Assembly: GCA_964449565.1 (NCBI GenBank)
Contig: CAYUZB010000001.1
Span: 50,992-114,991 of the forward strand
Direction: 5' to 3'
Length of the DNA: 64,000 nucleotides
Source: Granulosicoccus sp964449565
GTDB lineage: Bacteria > Pseudomonadota > Gammaproteobacteria > Granulosicoccales > Granulosicoccaceae
The position numbers were made by a program, and so were the translations under genes. This document shows positions 63,386 to 64,000 of the stretch, piece by piece (the stretch's first letter is position 1; each line of letters opens with the position of its first letter). The notes below the pieces were generated by a model. The model saw nothing but the letters and a program-made list of their open reading frames with translations, was not told the origin of the DNA and searched no databases.

Positions 63386-63862
63386 ATGAGTGAAGCAATA
63401 AAAAAACGATTACTGGTTGTCAGCAATCTACCATCAGACAATACTCGGCGACTGGCAGACAGCATCGTACTCGGTGCCAGTCATGAAGACATCGAGAATG
63501 TCACTGTACAGCATCTTGAAACAACGGCAGCTTCAGCAAAAGACATTCTTGCATCTGACGGCATGATACTGGGCACCACCGAAAACTTCGGCTACATGAG
63601 TGGCTTGATGAAGGATTTCCTGGAACGCATCTACTATCCCTGCCTTGATGAAACACAAGGCAAACCTTACGCCTTGTACGTTCGCGCCGGTAACGACGGT
63701 GAAGGGGCAAAAACATCTGTTGAACGTATTGTCACCGGATTGCGCTGGAACCCTATCCGCCCTGCTTTGATAATGACGGGAGATTTTCAGGATAGTTTTT
63801 TGCATCAATGCGAAGAGCTGGGACTGCTCATGGCCGCCGGCCTTGACGCTGGCATTTATTGA
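63386..63862 (+). CDS. Flavodoxin-fold NAD(P)H/FMN reductase-like protein
   Basis: A protein of 158 residues. Flavodoxin-like strands: RLLVVSNLPSDNTRRLADSIVLGA (phosphate loop SDNTRRLA), DGMILGTTENFGYMSGLMKDFLERIYYPC and GKPYALYVRAGNDGEGAKTSVERIVTGL. It binds FMN; role unknown. The short distance to the divergent BtuF-like gene means at least one promoter lies inside the other gene. Confidence 0.8.
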   Translation: MSEAIKKRLLVVSNLPSDNTRRLADSIVLGASHEDIENVTVQHLETTAASAKDILASDGMILGTTENFGYMSGLMKDFLERIYYPCLDETQGKPYALYVRAGNDGEGAKTSVERIVTGLRWNPIRPALIMTGDFQDSFLHQCEELGLLMAAGLDAGIY

Positions 63863-63917
63863 GCTTTAACGAAGCAAATTCGAACGAACCCTACGTCAAT
63901 AAAACTTTCATTCGAGA

Positions 63918-64000
63918 ATGTCCAATCTACTTCATGAAAGAGCCAAACTTGGAGACTATCGAACGGCCGCTTATGTTGCGTCGATTCAACAAATTGCAGC
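63918..64000 (+). CDS. Start of a further gene, truncated by the window end
   Basis: An ATG at 63918 opens a frame with no stop to the last base (27 full codons: MSNLLHERAKLGDYRTAAY...). Helical and hydrophilic; no family assigned. It is 55 bases after the reductase stop. Confidence 0.45.
   Translation, partial: MSNLLHERAKLGDYRTAAYVASIQQIA

Overview
The window reads as a chromosomal segment of a free-living, probably marine gammaproteobacterium of moderate GC content. It carries type IV pilus genes (pilY1, pilU), an engB gene divergent from a cytochrome c4 gene (an arrangement familiar from gammaproteobacteria), polA, a TRAP transporter and many catabolic genes. I cannot name the genus from the sequence; a Granulosicoccus-like lineage is only a guess. 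I saw no rRNA, tRNA, CRISPR array, prophage or intact insertion sequence.

Layout. 0-4.1 kb: end of pilY1 and a PilU-type ATPase with a long acidic tail. 4.2-9.0 kb: an overlapping SbcD-like nuclease / YhaN-like SMC ATPase pair. 9.2-14.5 kb: a five-gene branched-chain-amino-acid-type ABC transporter with a hairpin terminator/attenuator after the binding-protein gene. 14.8-16.2 kb: engB and cytochrome c4. 16.3-19.7 kb: a tight hisC / lipoprotein / metallophosphoesterase / secreted-protein operon. 19.8-23.4 kb: an IclR regulator divergent from a GMC dehydrogenase and phosphotransacetylase. 23.5-25.5 kb: asparaginase II-type protein and trpS. 25.6-30.2 kb: two secreted or envelope proteins, each interrupted by a 100-N assembly gap. 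30.3-37.6 kb: mixed housekeeping and accessory genes (RidA, VOC, EVE, DEAD-box helicase, TauE/SafE, a PLP lyase, an EamA transporter). 37.7-42.7 kb: a peptidoglycan-recycling neighbourhood (NlpC/P60 peptidase, GH84 glycosidase, AmpG, AmpD-like amidase, MurI). 42.8-48.4 kb: a tungsten aldehyde oxidoreductase cluster resembling AorABC, with MoaA, a MoaD-like carrier and a small unknown protein. 48.6-54.7 kb: an MFS transporter, an orphan amino-acid binding protein, polA and a LOG-family protein. 54.8-59.1 kb: a TRAP transporter with an oversized DctM. 59.5-64 kb: a small secreted protein, an HpcH/HpaI aldolase, a DUF6502-like gene plus lipoprotein, a BtuF-like protein, a flavodoxin-fold reductase and the start of one more gene.

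Most interesting points. (1) GH84, the O-GlcNAcase/NAGidase family, sits in an apparent operon with AmpG, an AmpD-like amidase and MurI and could replace NagZ in muropeptide recycling. (2) A dispersed 16-18 nt motif (CCTTTTGGACACCCACAA and its complement) occurs in clusters in two intergenic regions and inside engB; it may be an uptake-signal-like or other genome-specific repeat. (3) The AOR cluster contains a 98-residue protein of unknown function ending in three glycines. (4) Both N-gaps are flanked by identical 55-bp sequences, and collapsing each gap (100 N plus one 55-mer) restores a single reading frame, so both genes are probably intact. The two transporter operons also share a pattern in which a strong hairpin separates the binding-protein gene from the permease genes.
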